Positions 1-9,360 of a stretch of 64,000 bases of DNA are shown here, in pieces; position 1 is the first letter of the stretch, and each line of letters opens with the position of its first letter. The stretch is taken from assembly GCA_029261835.1 (NCBI GenBank), contig JAJDAO010000050.1, positions 328,193 to 392,192 on the forward strand, read 5' to 3'. The notes under the pieces are model-generated. The model searched no databases. It worked only from the letters and a program-made list of their open reading frames with translations, and had not been told where the DNA came from. Position numbers and translations under genes: made by a program. The DNA is from Deltaproteobacteria bacterium. GTDB lineage: Bacteria; Myxococcota_A; UBA9160; UBA4427.

Positions 1-210
1 CGCTACATCACCGTCCGGGCGGAGCCTGCGGAAGCGAAGGCGTTCTTCCGCGACATGGACCAGCGGCTCGAGGCGCTCACGGTGACCTGGCACACTTTCG
101 ATCTCGCCAAGATCACGGAGGAGACGGAAGAGGTGCTGTCTCGGCTGAAGGCGAAGCGCGACGAGCTTCGCAAGAGCAGGAGCGAGAGCAAGAGCGAGAA
201 CAAGGAATAG
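1..210 (+). CDS. C-terminal fragment of an unknown protein
   Basis: The reading frame is open from the first base to a TAG at 208-210 and gives the last 69 residues of a protein whose start lies outside the window. The visible part begins RYITVRAEPAEAK and ends in a charged, helix-forming tail rich in Lys, Glu, Arg and Ser, probably a coiled coil. It has no signal peptide or membrane segment. It converges on the gene that ends at 243. I do not recognise the family and assign no function. It is preferred over the opposite-strand frame because it runs unbroken to a natural stop just before the convergent neighbour. Confidence 0.6.
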   Translation, partial: RYITVRAEPAEAKAFFRDMDQRLEALTVTWHTFDLAKITEETEEVLSRLKAKRDELRKSRSESKSENKE

Positions 211-242
211 TCGGAGGGGGCGTGGGGGAGCGGATCCCCGGC

Positions 243-1988
243 TCAGGTCTCCCTCCGCAGCATTCTCGGCGTCACGATCAGCGCCGCGCCGTAGACCGCA
301 AGCGCGAGGAAGAGGGCACGCGGGTCTCCGTAAGAGAGGTCCTGCCAGAGCAGCTTCGCGAAGCCGCCGACCAGCACCGGATAGGCGAGCCAGGTCAGCT
401 CGAGCAGAGCCCAGCGTCGGCCGGCCCAAGCCAGGGCGACTGCCGTCCCTGCGATGATCGCCGTTCGTCCGGCTGCGAGCAGAGCAGGGTCGGGCACCTC
501 GCCGCCCACCGCCGCTAGAGGACGTGCCAGCCATCCCGCCGCGATCCCGGCAACGCTCCAGACCGCTACGCCGCCGACGATGAGCTGCGGCAGCAGCTCG
601 AACCACTCACTCGCAGAGTCGCTCTTGGACGTGACCAGTATCCAGAAGCTGCCGATCGCCACGCCCGTTAGCCCGATGGAGAGCAGCGTCACCGTGCCCC
701 AGCTATCGGCGGACTCCGCCAGCAGGCCATCGAACGCGCAGCCCAGCAGTCCGCCCACTGCAGCAGCGGCAGCCACGTAGCAGGCTCCGTGAAGTCTCAG
801 GGTGATGCGATCAAAACGCTTGCCCAGCCAGGCGGCTGTGATGGCCAAGGCCGACCATGTGCACGCAAGCGCGATCGGATCGAGAGTCATGTAGGTTCCC
901 GCCAGAACCATCAGGCCACCGAAAGTCGTGTAGCAGTAGAAATTCCGCCCTCGCCCCGAGCGGCGGTCTATGAAGCTGAATGCGGTCGCATAACAGGCCG
1001 CACCGACCGCCAGCAGCGCGAGTCCGATTCCCGGCGCCCCCCCCTCCCCGCTGAGGCTGACCAGCTTCACAGCGCCACCGCAGCCCACCAACAGCGCGAT
1101 CACGGCCTGCGTCATTTCGAACGGAGTCACGGGGCGCTCGCGCAGCAGGCTGCGGGCGCTGATGCTGACGAAGTAGATCGCGGGGATTGCCAGTCCGATC
1201 GCGATCACGCTGCTGTGTGACAGGACGGGGTAGCCCTCCGGAGCCGGTCCGTCGCGCAGCGCGGAGGTGAGCAGCAACAGCATCGCCAGATCGAGCGTCA
1301 GCGCGGCCGGCCAGCGCAGTCCCAGCCAGCGCTCCTGGAATGCCACCAGCTCTACCAGTGCGACGATCAGCAGAAGTACGATCGTGAAAGCCAGGAAATC
1401 ATGCGTGCCAAGGAAGAGACTCAGAGTAGTCACGAGCGTGAGCAGGCAGACCCCCCAAGCGATCTCCCACAGATCACGCCTCCAAGACACCGCAAAACCC
1501 ATTGCGCAGAAGAGAACGAGAGCCCCGGCGGCAGCGGGGATCGGCACGAATTCGAATCGTGCCGTCGACTCCCAGATCAGTGGAAAGGCGATCATCATGG
1601 CGGCGGCCCCATGAAAGAACGCGCCGAGACGTTGGCCCGCATCCGCCGCGCGTCTGACTTGAGCCAGCCACCACGTCGCGTATGCCAGCGCGGCCGCTGC
1701 CCCCCAGAAAGGTGGGATTACCGCCGCGTCGCTAACGGCGCGCAGCAGGTACGCGCCACCCAGCACGATGAGCGTTCGGCCGATGAGGGCGACGACTTTC
1801 GCCGGGCTCGGGAGTTCCGGGATCCCCGGCTGGTCGACTGGTGTCGCCTGATCTGCGGCCTCAGCCGAGAAGGTCGTCGCGTAGGCACCGTTGCGGGCCT
1901 CCAGCCCGTCGAGCCTTCGCTGGACCTCGTTCAGCTCGCCGGCCAGATTCGCGATCTGTGCCCGCAGTTCCTCGAGTTGCGCCTCCAA
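243..1988 (-). CDS. DUF2339-like polytopic membrane protein
   Basis: A 581-residue protein. Residues 1-32 form a heptad-patterned coiled coil (LEELRAQIANLAGELNEVQ), followed by a Pro/Ala-rich linker to about residue 60. The rest is a long run of hydrophobic segments, probably more than a dozen transmembrane helices. An N-terminal coiled coil, a linker and many helices are the layout of the uncharacterised DUF2339 membrane proteins; the assignment is by architecture only. The start is a TTG preceded by GGAG at about 9 bases. It lies downstream of the fumarylacetoacetate-hydrolase-family gene on the same strand, 201 bases away, so cotranscription is possible but not shown. Function unknown; a cell-envelope role is a guess. 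Confidence 0.6.
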   Translation of the reverse strand: MEAQLEELRAQIANLAGELNEVQRRLDGLEARNGAYATTFSAEAADQATPVDQPGIPELPSPAKVVALIGRTLIVLGGAYLLRAVSDAAVIPPFWGAAAALAYATWWLAQVRRAADAGQRLGAFFHGAAAMMIAFPLIWESTARFEFVPIPAAAGALVLFCAMGFAVSWRRDLWEIAWGVCLLTLVTTLSLFLGTHDFLAFTIVLLLIVALVELVAFQERWLGLRWPAALTLDLAMLLLLTSALRDGPAPEGYPVLSHSSVIAIGLAIPAIYFVSISARSLLRERPVTPFEMTQAVIALLVGCGGAVKLVSLSGEGGAPGIGLALLAVGAACYATAFSFIDRRSGRGRNFYCYTTFGGLMVLAGTYMTLDPIALACTWSALAITAAWLGKRFDRITLRLHGACYVAAAAAVGGLLGCAFDGLLAESADSWGTVTLLSIGLTGVAIGSFWILVTSKSDSASEWFELLPQLIVGGVAVWSVAGIAAGWLARPLAAVGGEVPDPALLAAGRTAIIAGTAVALAWAGRRWALLELTWLAYPVLVGGFAKLLWQDLSYGDPRALFLALAVYGAALIVTPRMLRRET

Positions 1989-2189
1989 GGAGCGTTACTC
2001 CACAGCAGCGGGTTTCATCATCGAGATAGGGGCCGCCCCGAGAACGGCCTCCCTCTTCTTCCTGGTCCTGGTTCCTGTTCCAGCCTTCGCCGGGAGTCGA
2101 TTATAACCCCAGTCGACAGCTCTTCTGTCGAAATCTGCTCGACCATCGCGCTCTTGTGTGTGCTGTCGCGGTGCACCGGTGCCGGTAAG

Positions 2190-3140
2190 CTACGACCGCT
2201 GGCCCACAGTGTTCTTCAGACTGCCGATGTGCTCGATCCAGAGTCGGATTTCGTCGCCCGGGGATAGCCAGCGGCCGTTCTCCATCCCGCTGCCACCGGG
2301 CAGGGTACCGCTGGCCAACAGCTCCCCTGGGTGAAGCTGCTCACCACGTGAGGCGTGGGCCAGCGCCTCGCCCAGAGTGTGAAAGGGTTCGCGCGTCGTG
2401 GTCGTGCAGACCGTCTGGCCGTTGATGTGGACTTCTGCCCGCAGCGACTCGAGGTGCGGTATCACGGCGTCAGCAGTGGCGACGACGGAGGAGAGGCCGG
2501 TCAGAAAGTGCTTGGCTTTCTGCGGGCCGAAACCGCTGCGCATCTCGGGGAGCTGAACATCCCGCGCGCTGAAGTCGTTGAGCACGAGGAAGCCTCCGAC
2601 GGCCGAGATCGCTTCCTCCGGCGTGGCGTCCTTGAGCGGAGTGGAGAGCACCAGCGCGAGCTCCAGTTCGTAGTCCAGCGCTTCGCTATAGCCGGGCCAC
2701 TCCACGAGAGCGTCCTCGGAGAGCATATTGAGGTGGTTGCCCAAGTAGTAGATGGGCTGTCGATACCAGAGCCAGTGTGGACGAAAAGGCGGAAAAGGGC
2801 GTCGCACAAGCGTCTCCCAAACTCGGGAGATCGCGTAGGCAGAGGGCAGGAAGCGCCGGCTGAGTCCCCTGCCAGCCGCGATGACATGGTCTTCGTAGAG
2901 CATGAAGTCGCGAAATGAGCGGGGCGAGAAGGGCAGCAGGTCAACGGTTTCGTCGCCCGGAGGCGGTCCGAGTATGTCCAGCGCGCGCATCACGTCGCGT
3001 GCGCCGATTCGGACCCCTTCGAGGATATCGATCAGCCCGCGGTTTGCGACCTCGCCTTCAACGAGTGTCCAGCCCTCGCCGCGGTCGACCAGCAGCCGAA
3101 CAGAACGCTCTGCTCCCAGGGCAACGCGCTTGAATCGCAT
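2190..3140 (-). CDS. Fumarylacetoacetate hydrolase-family protein
   Basis: A 316-residue protein of the FAH family, whose members hydrolyse, hydrate or decarboxylate 2-oxo and 1,3-diketo acids with a divalent metal. The expected metal ligands are visible: Glu158 and Glu160 in DYELELALV, and Asp189 in VLNDFSARD. The N-terminal FRDFMLYEDHV stretch and the C-terminal SGTLPGGSG loop also fit. I chose the ATG at 3140 because GAGGAG lies 6 bases upstream and the family begins here; the open frame continues another 160 residues but that part overlaps the acyl-CoA dehydrogenase and has no family similarity. It follows the acyl-CoA dehydrogenase by 83 bases on the same strand, which suggests a shared aromatic or dicarboxylate degradation operon. 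Exact substrate unknown. Confidence 0.85.
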   Translation of the reverse strand: MRFKRVALGAERSVRLLVDRGEGWTLVEGEVANRGLIDILEGVRIGARDVMRALDILGPPPGDETVDLLPFSPRSFRDFMLYEDHVIAAGRGLSRRFLPSAYAISRVWETLVRRPFPPFRPHWLWYRQPIYYLGNHLNMLSEDALVEWPGYSEALDYELELALVLSTPLKDATPEEAISAVGGFLVLNDFSARDVQLPEMRSGFGPQKAKHFLTGLSSVVATADAVIPHLESLRAEVHINGQTVCTTTTREPFHTLGEALAHASRGEQLHPGELLASGTLPGGSGMENGRWLSPGDEIRLWIEHIGSLKNTVGQRS

Positions 3141-3223
3141 GTTCTCTCCTCGACGCGCCCCTCTGATCCGAGGCGCCGACCTCGATCCGAAAGTCGAGTG
3201 TCCGCGGACCTCCGAGATGGCCT

Positions 3224-4369
3224 CTAGAAGCCGAGCTGTTTGGCCAGGTACTGCATCATCGTTTCGTCGGAGCCGCCGCCTACTCTGGCGATGCGCGTAT
3301 CCACGTAGGCGCGTCCGGCGGGACTCTCCTTCATGAATCCGTATCCGCCGCTCAATTGAAGACAGCCGTCGGCCACGCTGTGCGCGACGCGGCAGCAGTA
3401 GATCTTCGCCATGCTGATCATCTCGGTGGCGTCCTCCCGAGCGACGAGCGCTCGAGCGCACGCGTAAGCCAATTCTCTCGCGGCGGTGATCTCGGTGAGC
3501 ATCTCGACGAACTTGAACTGCGTGACCTGCATCTTGGCTAGCGGTCGCCCGAACATGATTCGTTGTTCGGCCCACTCCCGCGTCTTCTGCCACAGATCCT
3601 GCACGAGCGAAAGGCTCTGGAAACACACCACGAGGCGTTCGTCCTGGAACTGCATCATCTGCTGGTGGAAGCCGCGACCGATATCGCCGACGGTGTTCGA
3701 AACGGGGACTCGAACGTCGTCGAAGTAGAGCTGCCCGGTGTCGGACCCCCAGGCCCCGATCTTGTCGAGTAGTTCGTACCGGAACCCAGGTGCGTCAGTC
3801 GGAACGACGATCTGCGAGAAGCCTCCATACCCGGCATCTCGATCCGTTACGGCGAGGAGGCAGAGCCAGTCGGCGGTGGCCGCGTTGGTGATGTAGAGCT
3901 TGGAGCCGTTGATGACCCACTCGTCCCCATCCCGCACGGCGCGCGTCTTGATACCCGAGACGTCCGATCCGGCATCCGGCTCGGTTACGGCGATGGCGGC
4001 GACCATGTCGCCAGCGATCGCGGGGACGAGGTACTGTTCCTTGAGTTGCTCGCTGCCGAATCTGTGCAGGGCAGGGGTCGCCATATCGGTTTGGACACCG
4101 ATGCCGGTCGCCACTCCCGAGTTGTCGCATCGCCCGAGTTCCTCGTGGAGCACGGCTGAGAACGACCAGTCGAGCCCGGCACCGCCATAAGCAGGGTCGT
4201 AGCGAAGGCCCAGCATTCCGAGGTCACCCATCTGTCTGTAGAGCGCCTTGTCGATACAGCCCATTTGGTCGAATTCGCGCGCGCGAGGTCGGAGCTCCTC
4301 CTCTACGAACTTCCGAACGGTCTCACGGAAGAGTTCGTGCTCGGGGGTGGAGAAGAGTTCCTTCGACAT
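3224..4369 (-). CDS. Acyl-CoA dehydrogenase
   Basis: A 381-residue FAD-dependent acyl-CoA dehydrogenase, which introduces the 2,3 double bond in an acyl-CoA and passes electrons to ETF. Family signatures are visible: AVTEPDAGSD in the FAD-binding middle domain, the GGYGFMKE segment, and a C-terminal RIARVGGGSDETM. In the last motif Gly replaces the Glu of the medium-chain class (YEGT), as in the long- and branched-chain classes where the catalytic base sits on another helix. The ATG at 4369 has GAGGAGA 8 bases upstream; an in-frame ATG 22 codons earlier lacks this. Probably the first gene of an operon with the FAH-family gene. Diverges from the epimerase at 4504. Confidence 0.92.
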   Translation of the reverse strand: MSKELFSTPEHELFRETVRKFVEEELRPRAREFDQMGCIDKALYRQMGDLGMLGLRYDPAYGGAGLDWSFSAVLHEELGRCDNSGVATGIGVQTDMATPALHRFGSEQLKEQYLVPAIAGDMVAAIAVTEPDAGSDVSGIKTRAVRDGDEWVINGSKLYITNAATADWLCLLAVTDRDAGYGGFSQIVVPTDAPGFRYELLDKIGAWGSDTGQLYFDDVRVPVSNTVGDIGRGFHQQMMQFQDERLVVCFQSLSLVQDLWQKTREWAEQRIMFGRPLAKMQVTQFKFVEMLTEITAARELAYACARALVAREDATEMISMAKIYCCRVAHSVADGCLQLSGGYGFMKESPAGRAYVDTRIARVGGGSDETMMQYLAKQLGF

Positions 4370-4503
4370 GGCGTTGTCTCCTCGTTCGTGATCCCAAGTG
4401 GTATTGATCGGAAGAAGAATGCGAGAGTTCGCCATGCGGCGAATCGACCTTCTTCTCAGCGGACTCTCACCGCCACTCTCGGCTAGAGTACGCGTGATCG
4501 GGA

Positions 4504-5571
4504 GTGATGGGCAATGGCCATGACAGGGACACGGCGTTCGCTACGGAATCGACCTGCCGTCTTGCCAGCGCGGCCGTGAAGACGGCGTTCGTAACGGGCG
4601 GAGCCGGCTTTCTCGGCCTCAACCTGGTCGAGCTGCTGGTCGAGGCGGGCTGGCGGGTGCTCGTCTTCGATCGAGCCTCGCCAGGCGCTGACTGCGTAGA
4701 AGCGCGCGGCGCCCAATTCCTGCACGGCGATATCACCGACGCCGAATGCTGCGCCGATGCGATGCCCGAGCATGTGGATGCGGTCTTCCATCTGGCGGGC
4801 AACACCAGTCACTGGAAGCTCGGCGATGCGCTGCAGACGCGCGTCAACGTGGAGGGAACGCGAACGGTTGTCAGCGCTGCCCTGCAGCGTGGTGCGGGGC
4901 GCTTCATTCATACTTCGAGTATTGCGGCCTACGGCTTCCATTCCGGGCGGATCACGGAAGAAACACGCTCGAGCGCTCTCCAGGCGCCGCTCAACTACTT
5001 TCGAACGAAGCGACTCGCCGAACTCGAGGTGGAGCGCGGCATCCAGCTCGGACTCGACGCGGTCATCCTGAACCCGGCCAATATCGTCGGGCGTTACGAT
5101 CGCTTCGGTTGGTCCCGCCTGTTTCGGCTGGTGGAGCGCGGCAGACTGCCCGGGGTTCCGCCGGGTCGAGCCTCGTTCTGCCACGTCCGAGAGGTTGCTC
5201 GCGCCCATGTCGCCGCCTTCGAGCGCGGTCGCACCGGGCGGCACTATCTCCTCGGCGGGGCAGACGCGAGCTGGCTGGAGTTTGTGCGGAAAATCGGCCT
5301 CCTGCTGTCGAAGCCGACAGCAAATCGACCGATCCCCGCTCCCCTGTCGAGAGCTCTTGGGCGCCTCTCGTTCTGGCTCTCACTGCTGACTCGCCGTGAG
5401 CCAGAGCTCACGCCCGAGAAGGCGATTCTCTTGTCTTCCGACCTCGTCTGCAGCTCACAGAGGGCCGAGAGTGAGCTCGGCTATACGTGCATTCCGTTGG
5501 CTGCGATGCTGGAGGAGTGCCACGGCTGGTTGCTGAGAGAGGCGTTGCTCGACACTTCTCAGCTCGAGTGA
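4504..5571 (+). CDS. NAD-dependent epimerase/dehydratase (extended SDR)
   Basis: An extended short-chain dehydrogenase with the Rossmann motif VTGGAGFLGLNLVELL and a strand ending in the dinucleotide-binding Asp (VFDRA). It also has the catalytic region HTSSIAAYG, followed by the active-site Tyr and Lys as NYFRTKRLAE, and the substrate loop ILNPANIVG. It belongs with the nucleoside-diphosphate-sugar, dihydroflavonol and 3-beta-hydroxysteroid dehydrogenase-like group; the substrate cannot be read from the sequence. The longest frame gives 355 residues, but the first 24 are not family-like; the GTG at 4576 (MKTAFVTGG, 331 residues) is the more natural start, although no strong ribosome site precedes either. 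It converges on the glycosylase gene, with 25 bases between the stops. Confidence 0.82.
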   Translation: MMGNGHDRDTAFATESTCRLASAAVKTAFVTGGAGFLGLNLVELLVEAGWRVLVFDRASPGADCVEARGAQFLHGDITDAECCADAMPEHVDAVFHLAGNTSHWKLGDALQTRVNVEGTRTVVSAALQRGAGRFIHTSSIAAYGFHSGRITEETRSSALQAPLNYFRTKRLAELEVERGIQLGLDAVILNPANIVGRYDRFGWSRLFRLVERGRLPGVPPGRASFCHVREVARAHVAAFERGRTGRHYLLGGADASWLEFVRKIGLLLSKPTANRPIPAPLSRALGRLSFWLSLLTRREPELTPEKAILLSSDLVCSSQRAESELGYTCIPLAAMLEECHGWLLREALLDTSQLE

Positions 5572-5596
5572 TCGACGAAGATGCTGCTGACGCCTC

Positions 5597-6244
5597 CTAT
5601 TGCGTCCTTCTGCGCAGCGCGACGCGTCGTTTTCCCGCTCGCCAGGGACTGACGTGGGGATTGAGATCGAGGTGAAAGCGATAGGGGAGGTCGGCTCCCT
5701 TCGTCAGTCCGACTCGTGGTCCAACGACGATTGCGAGCGCTTTGCTCGACGCCTTGGACCGGCGGACGCACAGCTCGGGGCCGAGGGCGCTCGTGCCGTC
5801 GTGCTGCACACTCAGGCCGAAAGCCTGGGCCAGGCGTCCCGGCCCGCTCGCGATGCGGCGAATCGGCGCATCCGGACCCAGACCTCGCAGCCGCTGCATC
5901 TGCGCCATGCCGTCGAGAGGTTCGACGGCTCGCAGCAGTACCGCTGCGCCGACTCCCGGCTCGCCGCAAACCAGATTCACGCAGGTGTGAATCCCATAGC
6001 TCCGATAGGCGTAGAGTTGGCCAGCCGGACCGAACATGCTCCTGTTTCGCTCCGTGCATCCGCGATGTGAATGTGAGCCCGGGTCGCTGCCGTCTCCCAG
6101 ATAGGCCTCCGCCTCGACGAGTAGACCCGCCAGGCGCACACCGTTCGGCAGCACTCTGACCAGAACGCAGCCGATCAGCTCGCGGGCCACGGCGGTACAC
6201 GGCTGCTCGAAGAACGAACGGGGGAGCTTGGCTCCGAAACGCAT
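5597..6244 (-). CDS. DNA-3-methyladenine glycosylase (AAG/MPG family)
   Basis: A 215-residue base-excision enzyme that releases 3-methyladenine and related alkylated purines. The family landmarks appear in order: VEAEAYLG with catalytic Glu46, SHSHRGCTERNRSMFG, the aromatic YAYRSYGIHTCVN segment, and AVLLRAVEP followed by SGPGRLAQAFG. The ATG at 6244 (MRFGAKLPRSFF) fits the family start; the frame runs 11 codons further upstream without similarity. It sits 93 bases downstream of the oxoamine synthase fusion on the same strand. No damage-response operator is apparent. Confidence 0.9.
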   Translation of the reverse strand: MRFGAKLPRSFFEQPCTAVARELIGCVLVRVLPNGVRLAGLLVEAEAYLGDGSDPGSHSHRGCTERNRSMFGPAGQLYAYRSYGIHTCVNLVCGEPGVGAAVLLRAVEPLDGMAQMQRLRGLGPDAPIRRIASGPGRLAQAFGLSVQHDGTSALGPELCVRRSKASSKALAIVVGPRVGLTKGADLPYRFHLDLNPHVSPWRAGKRRVALRRRTQ

Positions 6245-6337
6245 GGCCCTGCAGGTTACCGCGCCGTGGCCTGGCATGGTGCGGCACGAAGCAGAAAGCG
6301 CGCGAGCTTGTCGACCGAGCCGTGCTCCCGCCAGTTC

Positions 6338-8827
6338 CTACTGAAGCTGAGTCGTCAGTTGGGCGATGGCCTCCGGGCCGTAGTGGTCCTCGGCCTGTCC
6401 GTAGCAACATTGCTGAACAGCGCGGGCGCCAAATCGGGTCTTCTCGAGCGCTGCACCCATTCCCAGATGTACCCGTGAGACCCCGTGAGAGCGTCCCCGC
6501 TCGATGGCGTGGCGCAGGCATTGCCGATAGAGCCCATACTCCCTGACATATCGGTAGTCCAGTCCGATCACGGTCGGGAGATACTGATCAGGCCCACGGA
6601 AGCAGGCGAGCATGCCGGCGATCTCGCCAGCACCCGGTTTTCCGCTACTTGGCTGAAGCGCCAGGATCTCCCAGCTGGGATCCCTGGCCACGTGCTCGAA
6701 GAAGTCGTCGGGTAGGTCGAAAGTGTTGAGCTCGAGGCTTCCCCGCTTGACGTTGTGATAGAGCTCGCGCATGCGTTCGTGCTCAGTCCTGCTGGGCTGG
6801 CGGCCCGCGGTTCCAAGCACCTCCATCACGTATTGATCATTCCACGGAAGCACGGCTCTGCGTTGGTGCCAGCGCGATCTTCTCGTCAGGTTGTTGAGGA
6901 AGTCATCGTCATCCTTCCAGCGGGGTTCCAGAATGAAGCTGTCAGGTGCGGGTTGCTTGATGAAGCCGGCGTCGAGCATCGCCTGATCGCGCGAGGGATC
7001 GTCGTCCGCGAAGTCCCGCAGCAGCACGGTCTTCGCTCCCTCGCGCGAGGCCTCCAGCTCGACGGCCTTCAGCAGCCTGCGCATCAGCACGTCGCGTTGT
7101 TCCGGCACCAGGCCGGGTGCCAAGTAGAGATGTTCCCCTTCGGTCAAGAGAGATCCCATGCTGAGAACTTGCGTCGTCAGCAGGTAGGGGTCGCTCGCAC
7201 GCCTCTCTTCGATCTCTCGGGACGTCGCCGCGGGTGCCATCATGTCGTCCTTCCAAAGGGCTTGCGTGAAGAACGTGGCGAGCAAGCAGTCACCCGATCG
7301 ATCGAGCAGACGAAAGTAGCTGAAGCGCCAGCGCTCTTCGGGCTTCTCTCGATTAGCGAAGCAGTGCTCGAGGAAGCGCAGGCCCTGCCAGGTAGATGCG
7401 CCGAACTGACCGAGACACGCATCCCATTCCGACTGTGGAATCGCGTCGATCGTGTGGTGGTGCTCGAGACGCACCTGTTCCGTTTGGCTCCCAGCACTCC
7501 CGACTGCGAGTCTGTCCCGAATCTGGGAGTCACACTCGAGGCCGGACCTCGTCAGTCGGCCGCACTCCTGGGGCTTGGGCAGCCGCAGTCGATCCCACAC
7601 CGCCTCGGGATCCTGGCCCTCCTCTTTGAAGGCCGCGGCGAAATTGCGCTCGATCGCGTCCGCCAGCGACACCAGATCCTCGTGCCGTTGATGGAGCGTC
7701 AGCGTGAATCGCAATCCGCATCGTCTCATCGGTACGGCTGGGAAGCCAGCGGCGTTGAGGAAGAAGCCCTCGTCGGCCAGCCGCCTGCCGAGGTTCATGG
7801 CAACCTTGCGGTGCCCGACTCCGAGGAAGCGGATCGGGGAGTCGGCACTGGAGATGAGCGGAAGGTCGCGCTCCAGCATCAGTGCGTTGCATTCGGCAAT
7901 ATGAGCGGCGAGACGCTTCTGCAGGATCTCGACTTCATCGGACAGGTGGATACGAGCCGAGGCAATGGCCGCTCCCAGCATGGGCGGCTGAACTGGGCCG
8001 GAGAAGGTGAGCGGTCCGGCGCAGACTCGGATCCGACGCTTCGTCTCGGCGTCGGGCACGATGATGACACCGCCGGCTGCAGCGAAACTCTTGTTCAGGC
8101 TGGTGCTCATCACCATTCTCGGGTGAATGGCGTGTTCCGCCAGAGCGTGGCCTCGACCGTGCGGTCCCTTCCAGCTCATCCCGTGAGCATCATCGACATA
8201 GAGATGGAACTGATCATATCGATCGAGCAGTGCATGAAGCGCAGCCATCGGCGCGTGGTCGCCGAACATGCTGTAGATACCGTCTATCGCATACCAGATC
8301 CGCCCGTGGTCCGATCTGCGCTCACACAGAATCTCTTCGAGTTCGTCCAGGCGACCATGCCGCAGTAGCTCCACCTTCGCGCCGTGCAGCGAGAGTGACT
8401 GGGATGCCATCTGGACACTGTGATGCACCTGATGATCGAGAACCATCAGGTCTCCGTCCTGTACCAAGATCGGGAGTGCGGACAGGTGCGCCATCGTAGT
8501 GCTGGGCGTGACGATGACCGGCGCTTCGAAGATCCCCTCGAGCAGCTCTTCGAGCAATCCGTAAGGAGGCGCGGAGATGTAGGCACGCGATGACGAGAAC
8601 TGCGTCCCGTAGCGGATCGTCGCCTCGATCGCGCTCTGCTTCATGCGGGGATCAAGTTCGAGGCCCAGGTAGCTGCACGAGCCGAAGTGCAGCATGTCCT
8701 TGCCGTTGACTCGGACCCGATGCCCATCGATGCGACTGTCTTCAGCATCGCAGTGAAGCAGGCCGCGGTTGATGGCATCACTCAAGATAGTGTCGAGAAG
8801 GTTCAGAGTCCGCGCGTATTCACTCAT
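6338..8827 (-). CDS. Alpha-oxoamine synthase fused to a GNAT acyltransferase
   Basis: An 829-residue two-domain protein. Residues 1 to about 400 are a PLP-dependent alpha-oxoamine synthase (BioF, Kbl, serine palmitoyltransferase, CqsA family), which condenses an amino acid with an acyl thioester and loses CO2. Evidence: HFGSCSYLGLELDP near 48, the Asp of VDDAHG at 212-213 with His215, the PLP lysine Lys246 in STSLNKSFAAAGG, and the C-terminal GLRFTLTLHQRHED. Residues from about 455 to 829 form a GNAT-fold domain of the FemAB or BioF2-like kind (MLACFRGPDQYLPTVIGLDY, then REYGLYRQCLRHAIERGRS). The first domain would make an aminoketone and the second could N-acylate it, as SPT and bacterial ceramide synthase do separately; this pairing is inference. 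The ATG at 8827 has AGAGGTGG upstream; 44 extra in-frame codons are not family-like. Confidence 0.85.
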   Translation of the reverse strand: MSEYARTLNLLDTILSDAINRGLLHCDAEDSRIDGHRVRVNGKDMLHFGSCSYLGLELDPRMKQSAIEATIRYGTQFSSSRAYISAPPYGLLEELLEGIFEAPVIVTPSTTMAHLSALPILVQDGDLMVLDHQVHHSVQMASQSLSLHGAKVELLRHGRLDELEEILCERRSDHGRIWYAIDGIYSMFGDHAPMAALHALLDRYDQFHLYVDDAHGMSWKGPHGRGHALAEHAIHPRMVMSTSLNKSFAAAGGVIIVPDAETKRRIRVCAGPLTFSGPVQPPMLGAAIASARIHLSDEVEILQKRLAAHIAECNALMLERDLPLISSADSPIRFLGVGHRKVAMNLGRRLADEGFFLNAAGFPAVPMRRCGLRFTLTLHQRHEDLVSLADAIERNFAAAFKEEGQDPEAVWDRLRLPKPQECGRLTRSGLECDSQIRDRLAVGSAGSQTEQVRLEHHHTIDAIPQSEWDACLGQFGASTWQGLRFLEHCFANREKPEERWRFSYFRLLDRSGDCLLATFFTQALWKDDMMAPAATSREIEERRASDPYLLTTQVLSMGSLLTEGEHLYLAPGLVPEQRDVLMRRLLKAVELEASREGAKTVLLRDFADDDPSRDQAMLDAGFIKQPAPDSFILEPRWKDDDDFLNNLTRRSRWHQRRAVLPWNDQYVMEVLGTAGRQPSRTEHERMRELYHNVKRGSLELNTFDLPDDFFEHVARDPSWEILALQPSSGKPGAGEIAGMLACFRGPDQYLPTVIGLDYRYVREYGLYRQCLRHAIERGRSHGVSRVHLGMGAALEKTRFGARAVQQCCYGQAEDHYGPEAIAQLTTQLQ

Positions 8828-9181
8828 CGTTGCCACCTCTGATCGGCTGAATGATTCGTGATCGGCTCGCCCCCTCCTCGTTGCTGCAGGCGCCATTCTC
8901 GGTCTAGTGATCGGGAGGTGGTGATCGACTCCCCCCGTATCGGAAGATTCCAGTCGCACTGAAGCAGCAGAGGCAAAGACTGCTGTACCTCAGAAGTGAC
9001 TTCGACCGATTCGTGTCTTTCATCACACAGTCTAATCGGAAGGGGGAATCCACAACATTACAGAAAAGTGTCGTCCACTGTGAACCAAGAATGTGATTCA
9101 CCATGCGTCGCATCGATATCGGTGTGGCTGCAGCGCCCCAGGGAAACTTCGCTAGTGGTAATTAGTTATGAATAGTCTGGG

Positions 9182-9205
9182 CTAGTGTCCTGCGTCAGAA
9201 GACTG
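9182..9205 (+). repeat. Solo MITE-like end (CTAGTGTCC type)
   Basis: CTAGTGTCCTGCGTCAGAAG matches the outer part of the inverted ends of the element at 60565-60730 (CTAGTGTCCTGTCTCGGAAG), with differences at the CT/GC and G/A positions. No opposing copy is seen within a few hundred bases, so it is read as a decayed or solo transposon end. A second same-orientation copy lies at 9361. Confidence 0.5.
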
Positions 9206-9360
9206 GCGCCGGTACAGATTCCGAACTCTTCAAACAGGGCGCCGATTCTTGATTCTCGATGCTATCAGGCTCGGGAATGTTACAGCCGGAACGGCTCCCG
9301 TTGCCGCCTCGCGTTACTATGCGGGCGGCCATGCTCGTGCAACGCAAGTGTCGAGAACTT

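Noticed and set aside
3141..3626. Possible 160-residue N-terminal extension of the FAH-family protein
   Set aside because: It lies inside the acyl-CoA dehydrogenase gene and is Arg-rich out-of-frame sequence; a good ribosome site and the family start are at 3140.
6755..8368. Plus-strand open frame of 537 codons
   Set aside because: It is entirely antisense to the oxoamine synthase-GNAT fusion, whose motifs are unmistakable on the minus strand.
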